Shown here in pieces: positions 1 through 7,409 of a DNA stretch of 19,903 bases. The stretch's first letter is position 1; the number at the start of each line of letters is the position of its first letter. The position numbers and the translations under genes were made by a program. The DNA comes from Polaromonas sp. (GTDB lineage Bacteria; Pseudomonadota; Gammaproteobacteria; Burkholderiales; Burkholderiaceae_C), in contig JAQGMN010000102.1 of NCBI GenBank assembly GCA_028292345.1, positions 1 to 19,903 on the forward strand, written 5' to 3'. Below the pieces are notes generated by a model. The model saw nothing but the letters and a program-made list of their open reading frames with translations. It ran no database searches and was not told the DNA's origin.

Positions 1-167
1 GGGCTTCGGGCGAAGTCTACTCAAAGGCAGGCCGTTCTAGTCAAGCTTGGCCATTGCGGTGAAAGGTCGGGCAGATGGTTATGAGCGCGATTCAAGCTCG
101 CAGCCACGCGCTTGAGATTTCTCTTGATCCATGACCGTATCAATTGTTCAGCTACAGTCATTATTCG

Positions 168-1820
168 ATGGCATGGCATCTCGGCCATGCCTCTCAGAGA
201 GCTTGTCTGCTGCGTGAGTTGAAGAAACCTGTGCCCCCGGTACCGCCCACCTCTTCCATCTGGAGCCCGCTGCGCCAGCCCGACTTTCGCGGCCTGTGGC
301 TGTGCGCTAGCGTCTTTTTCATCGGCAACGGCATGCAGGCCATGGCCGCGGCCTGGCTCATGGTCGAGCTCACCGGCTCTTCTTTTCTCGCCGCGCTGGT
401 GCAGACCGCAGTCTTCCTGCCCATGTTCTTGCTGGCGCTGCCCGCCGGCGTGCTGGCCGACACCACCGACCGGCGGCGCCTGATCTCGGGCGCGCTGCTG
501 GCGCAGGTGGCGGCCTGCGCGCTGCTGGCCTTCTTGGCACTGGGCGGCCGGGCCGGGCCGGCATCGGTTCTTTTGCTGGTGTTCGTCTGCGGCTGCTGCA
601 CGGCCATGCTCACGCCGGCCTGGAACTCGGCGGTGGTCGATCCGGTGCCCCGGGGCGAATGGCCCCAGGCCATCACTGCCGTCAGCATTGCCTACAACGC
701 GGCGCGTGCCATCGGCCCGACGCTGGCCGGTTTGCTGTTTGCCCGCCTGGGCGCGGGCTGGGTGTTCGCCGCCGCGGTCTTCACGACGCTGGTGATGTGG
801 GCATCGATCCGGCGCTGGCCGCCCCGCGCGCACCCGCCTTCGCGCCTGCCGGCCGAGCGCCTGTGGGGCGGCACGCTCAGCGGCCTGCGCTTTGCCTGGC
901 ACTCGCGCATGATCCTGGCGCAACTGGTGCGGGCCATGGCCTACAGCGCGGCCGGCTCGGCCCTGTGGGCGCTGCTGCCGGTGATTGCGCAGCGCCAGCT
1001 GGGCAGCGGCGCGCAGGGCTTTGGCCTGCTGATGGGGTGCCTGGGCCTGGGCGCCGTCGCCACCGGCTTGGTGATCGGCCGGCTGCGCGCGCGTTTCGGC
1101 CTGGACGCGGTCGTGGGCGCGAGCTGCATCGCGTTTTCCGCCGTGATGCTGCTGGCCGCCTGGGTGCGCGTGCCGTTGCTGGTCTATGCGGCCATGGCCG
1201 TGGGCGGTGCGGCGTGGATGGCAGCGATGTCCACCTTCAACACCGCCACGCAAGCGAGCGCGCCGCCGTGGGTGCGCTCGCGCGCGGTGGCGCTGCACAT
1301 CGTGGCTTCGCTGGGCGCTTTTGCCATCGGCTCGGCGTTCTGGGGAGCGCTGTCCGACATCGCGGGACTGAGCGCGGCCCTGAGCGCGGCGGGCCTGCTG
1401 ATGGCCGCCGGTGTGCTCCTGGCGCGCCCGTTTGCGCTGCGCGTGGGCGCGGACCACGAAGTCACGCAGGGCACGCCCTGGCAGGAGTTGTTCGTGCAGG
1501 CCGAGCCCAGACTTGAAGCGGGCCCCGTCGCAGTCGAGGTGGCCTACCGCATCCGGGAGGGGCAAGACCAGGCATTTCTTGACACCATCAGCGCCATGAA
1601 GGCGCCGCGCCGGCGCGATGGCGCCACGTTCTGGCGCGTGTACAAGGACCTGGGCGAGGAGTGCCGGTATGTCGAGCGCTTCATCGTGACTTCCTGGGCG
1701 GATTACCTGCACCAGCGCGCCCGCGCCACCGTGGCCGACCACGCACGCGAAGCCGAGGTGCGCGCCTTTTTGGCGCCTGGCCAAAGCGCGCGCATGTCGC
1801 ACTTCATTGCCGAGCGCTGA
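168..1820 (+). CDS. MFS transporter, MFS_3 (enterobactin-exporter-like) family
   Basis: Probable inner-membrane efflux protein of about 550 residues, the usual length for the MFS_3 family. The N-terminal part begins with the family-like SPLRQPDFRGLWL stretch. It is followed by many hydrophobic helices (about 10-12 by eye) and the loop GVLADTTDRRRLI between the second and third helices, typical of MFS motif A. The last 110 or so residues are soluble and contain RRRDGATFWRVYKD and the ERFIVTSWADYL segment; this tail is common in the family and resembles a small alpha/beta (ABM-like) domain. The start is uncertain. ATG at 168 is used here, but TTG at 144 and GTG at 231 are in frame and none has a strong ribosome binding site. 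The substrate is not predictable. The IS3 remnant begins just downstream, so the gene stands alone. Confidence 0.85.
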   Translation: MAWHLGHASQRACLLRELKKPVPPVPPTSSIWSPLRQPDFRGLWLCASVFFIGNGMQAMAAAWLMVELTGSSFLAALVQTAVFLPMFLLALPAGVLADTTDRRRLISGALLAQVAACALLAFLALGGRAGPASVLLLVFVCGCCTAMLTPAWNSAVVDPVPRGEWPQAITAVSIAYNAARAIGPTLAGLLFARLGAGWVFAAAVFTTLVMWASIRRWPPRAHPPSRLPAERLWGGTLSGLRFAWHSRMILAQLVRAMAYSAAGSALWALLPVIAQRQLGSGAQGFGLLMGCLGLGAVATGLVIGRLRARFGLDAVVGASCIAFSAVMLLAAWVRVPLLVYAAMAVGGAAWMAAMSTFNTATQASAPPWVRSRAVALHIVASLGAFAIGSAFWGALSDIAGLSAALSAAGLLMAAGVLLARPFALRVGADHEVTQGTPWQELFVQAEPRLEAGPVAVEVAYRIREGQDQAFLDTISAMKAPRRRDGATFWRVYKDLGEECRYVERFIVTSWADYLHQRARATVADHAREAEVRAFLAPGQSARMSHFIAER

Positions 1821-1858
1821 ACCTACGTGTTGGCGCCGATGCCAATTTGACCAAGGGG

Positions 1859-2605
1859 TGTGGACAAAAACTTGGGCTGGTTTATGTCATAAGTCCGAGG
1901 CTCTTTCGGTATTCGAGGGAACTGAGGGAGCCAAGGGAAATCTTGATGCGCTTTTCGTTATACCAGCAGATGTAGGCGTCAACGGCCTGAATGAAATTTT
2001 CAAGGGTTGTAACCTGCCAGTCCCGGGGATAAAACAGTTCCGTTTTCAGCCGCCCGAAGAAGTCCTCAGAGGCCGCGTTGTCGGGCGAGCACCCTTTGCG
2101 CGACATCGAGCGAATCAACTTGGCATTGTGCATCCGCGAAATCCATCCAGGCCAGCGATAGTGCGCACCGCGATCGGAGTGGACGACTGGCCGGTCGTTG
2201 CTGTTGGCTACTTTCTCGATAGCAGCATCCAGCATGGTGTTCACGAGATCGGCGTCTGGACGCGTGCCAATCGACCAACTGACAACCAGCCCATCAAAGC
2301 AGTCGATCATGGGCAATAGATACACCTTGCCAGCCACGATCTGGAACTCCGTGATGTCAGTCAGTGAGCCATTTTTCGTTAGGGGCCGCAGCCTGGAAAT
2401 CGTGGTTGATGAGATTGTCTGGCGCCGGGCTGATTTCTCCCAGGTACGAGCCGTACTTAAGCCGCTTCTTCGCGGCAACGACCAGGCATTCTTGCCTCAT
2501 CAAACGCTGCACGACTTTCTCCGAGAGGCTGAACTTCTGCCTGCCCAATGCCGCCCGCATCCGTCGATAGCCGTAGCAGCGGTGATTGCGTTCGAAGACA
2601 CGCCC
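1859..2605 (-). mobile_element. IS3-family (IS150-like) insertion sequence remnant
   Basis: This stretch holds the 3' two thirds of an IS3-type orfB plus what looks like the adjacent element end (TGTGGACAAAAACTTGGG from 1859). No orfA and no N-terminal part of OrfB are present. Similarity to OrfB stops abruptly just upstream of the codons for VFERNHRCYGYRR, at about 2605, where a hairpin-forming sequence begins. The element is therefore truncated as well as frameshifted, and cannot move by itself. Exact borders and target duplications cannot be fixed by eye. Confidence 0.75.
1882..2604 (-). pseudogene. IS3-family transposase OrfB, truncated and frameshifted
   Basis: Read on the - strand, the 5' part encodes the HTH_21-like region (VFERNHRCYGYRR, then RLMRQECLVVAAKKRLKYGSY). 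The 3' part encodes the rve integrase core of the DDE type. The core aspartates are in LTDITEF and HSDRG, and the glutamate is in ASEDFFGRLKTE, followed by the C-terminal YNEKRIK and SSLEYR motifs. The reading frame breaks at 2356-2363, where GTCA is duplicated in tandem on the + strand. On the coding strand this turns ACTGACATC into ACTGACTGACATC and creates an immediate TGA. Removing four bases restores NEKWLTDITEFQI. The N-terminus is also missing. All three catalytic residues survive, so the decay is probably recent. Confidence 0.88.
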
Positions 2606-2606
2606 T

Positions 2607-2646
2607 AAAAACCACCACGCAGCGTTGTGGGCAGGGTTGGGTTTTT
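2607..2646. terminator. Terminator-like hairpin with A and T tracts
   Basis: AAAAACC (2607-2613) can pair with GGTTTTT (2640-2646). An inner CCAC/GTGG stem (2615-2618 with 2627-2630) encloses GCAGCGTT. The flanking A and T runs would allow termination in either direction, although the stem contains unpaired bases. It sits exactly at the broken end of the IS3 remnant and upstream of the importer operon, which it could shield from read-through. No folding energy was calculated. Confidence 0.3.
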
Positions 2647-2771
2647 AATCACGCAATGCAGCCAACGCAGCGCCGCTTCAAGGGCGCGGATCGTAGTTCA
2701 AGGAAGAGCATCGACTTAGGTACAAGTCATCTCTAGGGTTGCGCGCTTGCGTTTCCGGTCCGTCAATAGGA

Positions 2772-2788
2772 CGCACCCCTTACGTGCA
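2772..2788. promoter_or_regulatory. NtrC-like enhancer site
   Basis: CGCAC-N7-GTGCA matches the NtrC dyad TGCAC-N7-GTGCA at nine of ten arm positions, with the correct seven-base spacer. It lies about 165 bp upstream of the predicted start point of the sigma-54-like promoter at 2912, a normal distance for an enhancer-binding activator. A second small dyad, GTGCA-CAA-TGCAC (2816-2828), lies nearby but has the wrong spacing for NtrC. The assignment is an inference from the pattern and its position. Confidence 0.4.
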
Positions 2789-2840
2789 AACCCGCGATTG
2801 CTCAGCCCTTTGCAGGTGCACAATGCACACAAATGTCTCA

Positions 2841-2877
2841 TTTATGGATCCAAATAATGTGAATTTGGATTCATAAA
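2841..2877. promoter_or_regulatory. 15-bp near-perfect inverted repeat, candidate GntR operator
   Basis: TTTATGGATCCAAAT (2841-2855) and ATTTGGATTCATAAA (2863-2877) are inverted copies with one mismatch in 15, separated by 7 bases. Each arm contains a core of its own: TGGATCCA, a perfect palindrome, and TGGATTCA. The core centres are 21 bp apart, about two helical turns, so the structure may be two operators on the same DNA face. TGGATCCA-type cores resemble operators described for some FCD-GntR regulators such as VanR. The only GntR gene in the window lies downstream in the same gene run (6327-7037). Confidence 0.5.
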
Positions 2878-2911
2878 CGAAAGTTTTCTCTAAGATTCGC
2901 TTAAATGTCTT

Positions 2912-2927
2912 TGGCACAGATACTGCT
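2912..2927 (+). promoter_or_regulatory. Sigma-54 (RpoN) type -24/-12 promoter candidate
   Basis: TTGGCACAGATACTGC carries the -24 GG (2914-2915) and the -12 GC (2926-2927) separated by exactly ten bases, as sigma-54 requires. The -24 element TTGGCAC is a full match; the -12 element is CTGC rather than TTGC. Transcription would start near 2939, giving a leader of about 40 bases before the receptor gene at 2980. No sigma-54 activator gene is in the window, so a global activator such as NtrC would be needed. Confidence 0.5.
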
Positions 2928-2979
2928 TAAAAGCAATCTAGATGCAAATTTCATTCTGTTGTAAACAAAAGGGGTATTC

Positions 2980-3981
2980 ATGAACTTGTCCAGACGTTTT
3001 CTCGTAGGCGCCGCCATGGCCGTGCCGCTGTTAGCAACCACGGCGGTAGCCCGCGCGGAAGAATCGGTGACGGTTCGTTTGAGGTGGGTTACCCAGACTC
3101 AATTCGCTGGGGTCTACGTAGCGCTGGAGAAGGGCTTCTACAAGGAGGCCGGTCTGAACGTGAAGATCAATCCCGGCGGCCCCAACGTGTCCACGGAAAC
3201 GCTCGTGGCATCGGGCGCCGACACGTTCGCTGTGGCCGGCGGGACAGACTCCATGCTGTTTTCGCGTGAAAAGAAGCTGCCGGTCGTCGCCATCGCCATG
3301 ACCCTGCAGACGACGCCTTATGCGTTCGTGTCGCTCCAGAGTTCGACCATCAAGAGTCCGAAGGACTTCACTGGCAAGACCGCCTCGGCCTGGTTTACCG
3401 GTTCCCAGTACCAGCTCTATACGTCCTTGCAGAACTCGGGGATTGATCCGAAATCGGTGAACATCGTCGCGCAACCGTTCTCGATGCAGCCGTTCATCGA
3501 TGGCAAGTACGACGTCTCCACTGTGACGCTGTACAACGAGATGCTGGTGTTGAAGGACAAGAACATTCCCGTCAACGTGTTCCGGGCCGACGAAAACGGC
3601 GTTCGGGGCCAGGACAACGCCATCATCACCTCGGAAAAAATGATTCAGCAAAAGCCCGAGGTGGTCCAGGCCTTTCTGAACGCGACCTTGCGCGGCTGGA
3701 AGTACGCCATCCAGAACCAGGCCGAAGCCGTCGACATCGTGGTCAAGAGCGGTTCCGGTCTGAACAAGGCGCACCAGACCAATATGCTCGCGGCCTACGC
3801 GCAATTGATGGTGAGTGGCACGGGCCGCAGCCAGGGTCTGGGCTGGGTGGACGTGGATGCAGCGAAGAAGGTCAACGAAAACCTGGTCAAGTACACCGCT
3901 CTGCAGGCGCCTGTTGACGTCGCACCGGCCTTCACCAATCAGTTCTGGGACAAGGTGCCTGCGGAGTACAAGCGTCCATGA
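2980..3981 (+). CDS. ABC transporter substrate-binding protein, NMT1/SsuA-like
   Basis: Periplasmic receptor of 333 residues for an ABC importer. The signal peptide is MNLSRRFLVGAAMAV through ARA, with likely cleavage before EES. It has a twin arginine, but the spacing is imperfect for Tat, so Sec export is equally possible. The mature part begins VTVRLRWVTQTQFAGVYVALEKGFYKEAGL, the hallmark of the NMT1/THI5-like family that binds pyrimidines, thiamin precursors, riboflavin, sulfonates and similar small molecules. The start ATG has AAAAGGGG five bases upstream. The gene is followed by the ATPase with an ATGA overlap. The ligand is not determinable; the downstream enzymes suggest an amide- or carbamoyl-containing nitrogen compound. 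Confidence 0.9.
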   Translation: MNLSRRFLVGAAMAVPLLATTAVARAEESVTVRLRWVTQTQFAGVYVALEKGFYKEAGLNVKINPGGPNVSTETLVASGADTFAVAGGTDSMLFSREKKLPVVAIAMTLQTTPYAFVSLQSSTIKSPKDFTGKTASAWFTGSQYQLYTSLQNSGIDPKSVNIVAQPFSMQPFIDGKYDVSTVTLYNEMLVLKDKNIPVNVFRADENGVRGQDNAIITSEKMIQQKPEVVQAFLNATLRGWKYAIQNQAEAVDIVVKSGSGLNKAHQTNMLAAYAQLMVSGTGRSQGLGWVDVDAAKKVNENLVKYTALQAPVDVAPAFTNQFWDKVPAEYKRP

Positions 3982-4811
3982 GCGCAGTGGCAACCCCGGG
4001 GGACGGCGCGCCCTTGATCGAGCTGGTCAACCTCGGCAAGCGATTCGGCGAAGGCGCGAACCAGGTCGTAGCCGTCAAAGGCGTAGACATGGCTTTGCAA
4101 AAAGGTGAGTTCGTCACACTCATCGGGCCATCTGGCAGCGGCAAATCGACGCTGTTCAACATGATCGCTGGCCTGCTCGCGCCGGATGAAGACGGATCCG
4201 TCGTCTTCAACGGTCGCAAGCAAAAGCACGGCGAGTTGCTGGGCAAGGTTTCGTTCATGCCGCAGCGCGACCTGTTGCTGCCATGGCGCACCGTGCTCGA
4301 CAACGCCATCGTCGCGTTGGAAGTCGAGGGTCTTCGCAAGGCGGAGGCGCGCGACAAAGCACGAGCGCTTTTCCCCGAGTTCGGTCTCGCCGGGTTCGAG
4401 GACAAATACCCGCACGAGCTTTCGGGCGGCATGCGGCAGCGCGTCGCGCTGATACGCACCTTCCTGTTCGAGCGCGACCTGATTCTTCTCGACGAGCCGT
4501 TCGGGGCGCTGGATGCGCTGACGCGATCGCTGATGCAGCGCTGGTTGCTGGACATCTGGGCCCACCACAAGCGCACGATTCTGTTCATCACCCACGACAT
4601 CGATGAAGCCATCTTCCTTGGCGACAAGGTCGCCGTGATGTCGACTCGGCCCGGCACCATCAAGTACAGCGAGACGATAGACCTGCCGCGCCCCAGAAAG
4701 GCGGAGGTCACCACGTCCGCAGCCTTCTCGAGCATCAAAAAGCGGCTGCTGGCGGTGGTGGAAGAGGAAAGCCTCAAATCGTTCGAGACGGTGAAGAAGT
4801 CCCCATGCTAG
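3978..4811 (+). CDS. ABC transporter ATP-binding protein, SsuB/TauB-like
   Basis: Cytoplasmic ATPase of the importer, 277 residues. Walker A is GPSGSGKST (residues 50-58), the Q-loop is FMPQRD (93-98), the signature is LSGGMRQR (148-155), Walker B is LILLDEP (168-174) with the D-loop GALDA, and the switch histidine is in FITHD (H206). This is the full motif set of the nitrate/sulfonate/taurine/NMT1 importer ATPases. It starts inside the stop of the receptor gene (ATGA at 3978-3981) and overlaps the first permease by 7 bases, so translation is probably coupled. Confidence 0.93.
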   Translation: MSAVATPGDGAPLIELVNLGKRFGEGANQVVAVKGVDMALQKGEFVTLIGPSGSGKSTLFNMIAGLLAPDEDGSVVFNGRKQKHGELLGKVSFMPQRDLLLPWRTVLDNAIVALEVEGLRKAEARDKARALFPEFGLAGFEDKYPHELSGGMRQRVALIRTFLFERDLILLDEPFGALDALTRSLMQRWLLDIWAHHKRTILFITHDIDEAIFLGDKVAVMSTRPGTIKYSETIDLPRPRKAEVTTSAAFSSIKKRLLAVVEEESLKSFETVKKSPC

Positions 4812-5545
4812 CGTCGCTCAAGATTCTCATCGGTGCGGTCGTGCTGATGCTCCTCTGGGCAGTGGCGGTCCCAGCGCTGTCCGTCCCGGACCGCTACTTG
4901 CCGGCGCTCGGCCCTATCATGCGCAACGCGCTCGAAGTCGGTCCCGAGTTGCTCGCCAGTACCTTGCGAACCGCAACCGAGGCGGTGCTCGGCTTCCTCC
5001 TGGCCATCGTGTTCGGAGTCGCCTCGGGCATCGCATTTGCCAAGGTCCGGTGGCTGGAACGTTCGGTGCTGCCGATCTTCGTGGCACTGCAGACAATTCC
5101 CATCATCGCTTTCGGCGCCATCGTCGTGATCTGGTTCGGAAACACGTTGATCTCGAAGGTCTTCATCTCCTTTTTCCTGGCCTTTTTTCCGATCGCGGTC
5201 AGCACCTTGCACGGCATGCGCACGAGCGATCCGCAGCGGATCGACCTGTTCCGCAGCTTCGGAGCCAGCGCCGGTAAGGTCTTTCGCATGGTGGAGCTGC
5301 CGTCTGCGTTGCCCAACATCATGGTCGGTCTCAAGACCGGGCTGTCGCTCGCGCTGGTAGGCGCCATCGTCGGGGAGTGGTTCGGAGACACCGTCGGCCT
5401 GGGCGTGATGCTGCTGCAGGCGCTGTACTTTGAAGATGTCGTGCGGGTGTGGGTGCTCATCATCGCCACCGGCTTGCTGGGCAGCGCATTCTACGGCGTG
5501 GTCAGCCTGTTCGAAAGAAAATTCGTATGGTGGAGAAGCGAATGA
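4805..5545 (+). CDS. ABC transporter permease, SsuC/TauC-like (first)
   Basis: Integral membrane subunit of 246 residues with about six hydrophobic helices. The cytoplasmic EAA loop is recognisable as FRSFGASAGKVFRMVELPSALP; it docks with the ATPase. The C-terminal end, ALYFEDVVRVWVLIIATGLLG followed by FERKFVWW, is typical of the SsuC/TauC/ThiX permease family. The gene overlaps the ATPase by 7 bases and the second permease by 4 (ATGA). With two different permease genes the importer probably works with a heterodimeric channel, unlike SsuC and TauC, which are single-gene permeases. Confidence 0.9.
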   Translation: MLASLKILIGAVVLMLLWAVAVPALSVPDRYLPALGPIMRNALEVGPELLASTLRTATEAVLGFLLAIVFGVASGIAFAKVRWLERSVLPIFVALQTIPIIAFGAIVVIWFGNTLISKVFISFFLAFFPIAVSTLHGMRTSDPQRIDLFRSFGASAGKVFRMVELPSALPNIMVGLKTGLSLALVGAIVGEWFGDTVGLGVMLLQALYFEDVVRVWVLIIATGLLGSAFYGVVSLFERKFVWWRSE

Positions 5546-6288
5546 AGCGCGTTATAACTTCCCATGCACCGGTGATTCTGGCCATCGCGGCGGTGCTGAT
5601 CGTGTGGCAGTCCGTTGTGATTCTGGCTCAGATTCCCGCCTTCGTGCTGCCCGCACCGAGCGTCATTGCGGCGCATGTGCTCGGCCATGGTTCCCAGATG
5701 CTGGGAGACTTGGGCATCACCATCGGCGAGACGCTTGCCGGATTCGCCTTGGGTGCGTTGATCGGCATCGTGCTGGCGATGGTCTTCATGGAAATGCCCG
5801 CCGTCGAAGGTGTTTTGTTAACCGTCGCCGTTGCGGTCAGCATGGTGCCTACCGTCGCGTTCGTTCCGCTGGCGCTCATCTGGTTTGGTGTTGGCGTGAG
5901 TTCCAAGATCGCGATCGCCGCGCTGGCGGTGAGCTTTCCGGTACTGATCAACATGCTCGCAGGCCTTAAGCGGCCGGAAGCGGCCCACGTCGACCTGTAC
6001 CGCAGCTTCGGCGCCAGCAGTCTTTCGATCCTGTGGCGTCTGCGGGTTCCTGCGGCGTTGCCTTCGCTGGCGAATGGGCTCAAGGTCGGGTTCGCGCGCA
6101 GCACGGTAGTGGTCATCGTCACCGAGATGCTGGGGGCTTACGCGGGCATCGGCCAGACCATTTACCGCGCCACGGCACAGATGGACTCCACGACGGTGTG
6201 GGCGGCCGTGACCCTGTCCTCGCTGGCGAGCCTGACCCTGTACAGCTTGCTCGTGCGGGGCTTGAAGAAATTCATCTGGTGGAACTGA
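5542..6288 (+). CDS. ABC transporter permease, SsuC/TauC-like (second)
   Basis: Second membrane subunit, 248 residues from the ATG at 5542, which overlaps the preceding stop as ATGA. An in-frame ATG at 5527 is possible but would overlap more. The EAA loop reads YRSFGASSLSILWRLRVPAALP, and the C-terminus GLKKFIWW matches the family end. It is similar in layout to the first permease but divergent in sequence, which indicates an old duplication. The GntR regulator follows after 38 bases, so the importer and regulator may share a transcript. Confidence 0.9.
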   Translation: MKRVITSHAPVILAIAAVLIVWQSVVILAQIPAFVLPAPSVIAAHVLGHGSQMLGDLGITIGETLAGFALGALIGIVLAMVFMEMPAVEGVLLTVAVAVSMVPTVAFVPLALIWFGVGVSSKIAIAALAVSFPVLINMLAGLKRPEAAHVDLYRSFGASSLSILWRLRVPAALPSLANGLKVGFARSTVVVIVTEMLGAYAGIGQTIYRATAQMDSTTVWAAVTLSSLASLTLYSLLVRGLKKFIWWN

Positions 6289-6326
6289 ATTGCCTGCAAT
6301 AACGAAAACCCGAAAGGGCTGAAAAA

Positions 6327-7037
6327 ATGGTAAACGAAAACGTTGAAGATGTGACCGGCGATCAGGACCTCGTCAAAGGGACTCGCTCAGACCAGTTGCG
6401 CGAGATGCTGGAAGAGATGATCGTCAGCGGCCATCTGCAGCCCGGCACGCGCATTGACGAGAGTGCCCTGGTCAAACAATTCAGGGTCTCGCGCACGCCG
6501 ATGCGCGAGGCCATCAAGGCGCTGGTAGCCACCGGCCTGCTCGAGGTTCGGCCACGTCAGGGCGTCTGGGTGACCATCATCTCGCTGCCCAAACTCATGG
6601 AGATGTTCGAGATCATGGCGATGCTGGAGGGCCAATGCGCCAAGTACGCGGCACGCCGGGCCACATCCGAAGAGATCGGCCAACTGCTGGCAATCCACAA
6701 GCGTCTCGAAGACGAACTTGTAAACCAGGACGCGGACCGGTTCTACGCCGTCAACGCCGAATTCCACGACGCCCTCTACCACGCGTCGCACACCGAATTC
6801 GTCGTCGAGCAGACCCGTTTGTTGCGCCGCCGGGTCTCGATGTACCGCAAGCATGTGACCTACTTGCCGGGGCGCATGGCCGCGACCATCCAGGAGCACG
6901 GCGAGATCATCGCGGCCATCCAGGCCAAGGACCCCAAGGCGGCGGCGGCGGCCGCGTCCGACCACGTGAACCTGCTGGGCGACGACATGGTCGACTTCAT
7001 CGCCCGCTTGCCCCGGTTTCTCAATCCCAATCAATAA
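6327..7037 (+). CDS. GntR-family transcriptional regulator, FCD (FadR) subfamily
   Basis: DNA-binding regulator of 236 residues. The N-terminal winged helix spans about residues 18-85 and includes the recognition region LVKQFRVSRTPMREAIKALVATGLLEVRP, close to the GntR consensus. The C-terminal FCD ligand domain carries the usual metal-site histidines in NAEFHDAL, IQEHGEI and SDHVNLL. The start ATG follows GAAAGGGC. FCD regulators usually repress catabolic operons and are released by a pathway metabolite. The inverted repeat at 2841-2877 upstream of the importer is the best operator candidate in the window; none was found in the 38 bases just before this gene. Confidence 0.92.
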   Translation: MVNENVEDVTGDQDLVKGTRSDQLREMLEEMIVSGHLQPGTRIDESALVKQFRVSRTPMREAIKALVATGLLEVRPRQGVWVTIISLPKLMEMFEIMAMLEGQCAKYAARRATSEEIGQLLAIHKRLEDELVNQDADRFYAVNAEFHDALYHASHTEFVVEQTRLLRRRVSMYRKHVTYLPGRMAATIQEHGEIIAAIQAKDPKAAAAAASDHVNLLGDDMVDFIARLPRFLNPNQ

Positions 7038-7052
7038 CAGCAGTTGCGTGAT

Positions 7053-7241
7053 ATGTCAGAACTCCTGCAAAGCCTTCCGAACGAAGCGCTGGACGGCCGC
7101 CATGTCTATTAGGCGGGCGTTATCAGCCAACGCTGGCTGCGGTCCATGGGTCGTGCACAGCCCGGTCACCGACGAGGTCATCGGCAAGATGGCCGTCGCC
7201 GACCAGGAAGACGTCGACCGCGCCGTGGCTGCGGCGGCCGG
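7053..7241 (+). pseudogene. Aldehyde dehydrogenase, N-terminal remnant
   Basis: ATG at 7053, 15 bases after the GntR stop, begins MSELLQSLPNEALDGRHVY, which reads like an aldehyde dehydrogenase N-terminus, then hits TAG at 7110-7112. The continuation is in another frame: WVVHSPVTDEVIGKM followed by EDVDRAVAAA, the standard aldehyde dehydrogenase segment at about residues 25-60. So there is a stop and a frameshift near 7107-7120. The remaining 430 or so residues, including the catalytic cysteine domain, are gone; coding similarity changes at about 7241 to a different enzyme. The gene is dead. Its position suggests the original operon included an aldehyde oxidation step. Confidence 0.72.
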
Positions 7242-7242
7242 C

Positions 7243-7353
7243 GTGGTACGCGACAGCCTGGTCCAGGCCATGACTCATGGTCACGAGAACCATGACTGGT
7301 CGTCCCTCGACGAAATTTCTTTCGTGCGGGCCGGCGTCACCGCCCAACAGTAA
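7243..7353 (+). pseudogene. 3-hydroxyisobutyrate dehydrogenase-family C-terminal remnant
   Basis: In the same frame as the second part of the aldehyde dehydrogenase remnant, 36 residues read VVRDSLVQAMTHGHENHDWSSLDEI and so on, ending in TAA. This resembles the extreme C-terminus of 3-hydroxyisobutyrate/6-phosphogluconate dehydrogenase-like NAD(P) oxidoreductases, which end in a helix followed by a Gly-His and Asp-Trp/Phe-Ser-Ala/Ser-Leu pattern. The Rossmann domain is absent. The simplest explanation is a deletion between two adjacent genes, with the junction in the GC-rich GCGGCGGCCGGC at about 7231-7242. The identification rests on a short segment. Confidence 0.5.
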
Positions 7354-7409
7354 TGGCCCGACCCTCGCAGGGCGGGCTGGTGTTTATTTTATTTTTTGGG
7401 GAGAAAACG

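Noticed and set aside
21..1802. 593-residue open frame on the - strand opposite the MFS gene
   Set aside because: Its translation is low-complexity, rich in Arg, His, Gln and Ala, with no domain. It is a GC-bias shadow of the transporter gene, which has clear helices and family motifs.
1853..2781. AAGGGGTG at 1853-1860 and its inverse CACCCCTT at 2774-2781 as terminal repeats of the IS3 remnant
   Set aside because: Only 8-10 bases match, adjoining bases differ, OrfB similarity ends near 2605, and the right copy overlaps the NtrC-like site. Chance is as good an explanation.
2816..2828. GTGCA-CAA-TGCAC as a second NtrC site
   Set aside because: The spacer is three bases instead of seven, so it does not fit the NtrC dyad. 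It may bind something else.
3031..3993. 320-residue antisense frame over the ABC receptor gene
   Set aside because: It has no recognisable motif and is fully explained as the complement of a well-supported receptor gene.
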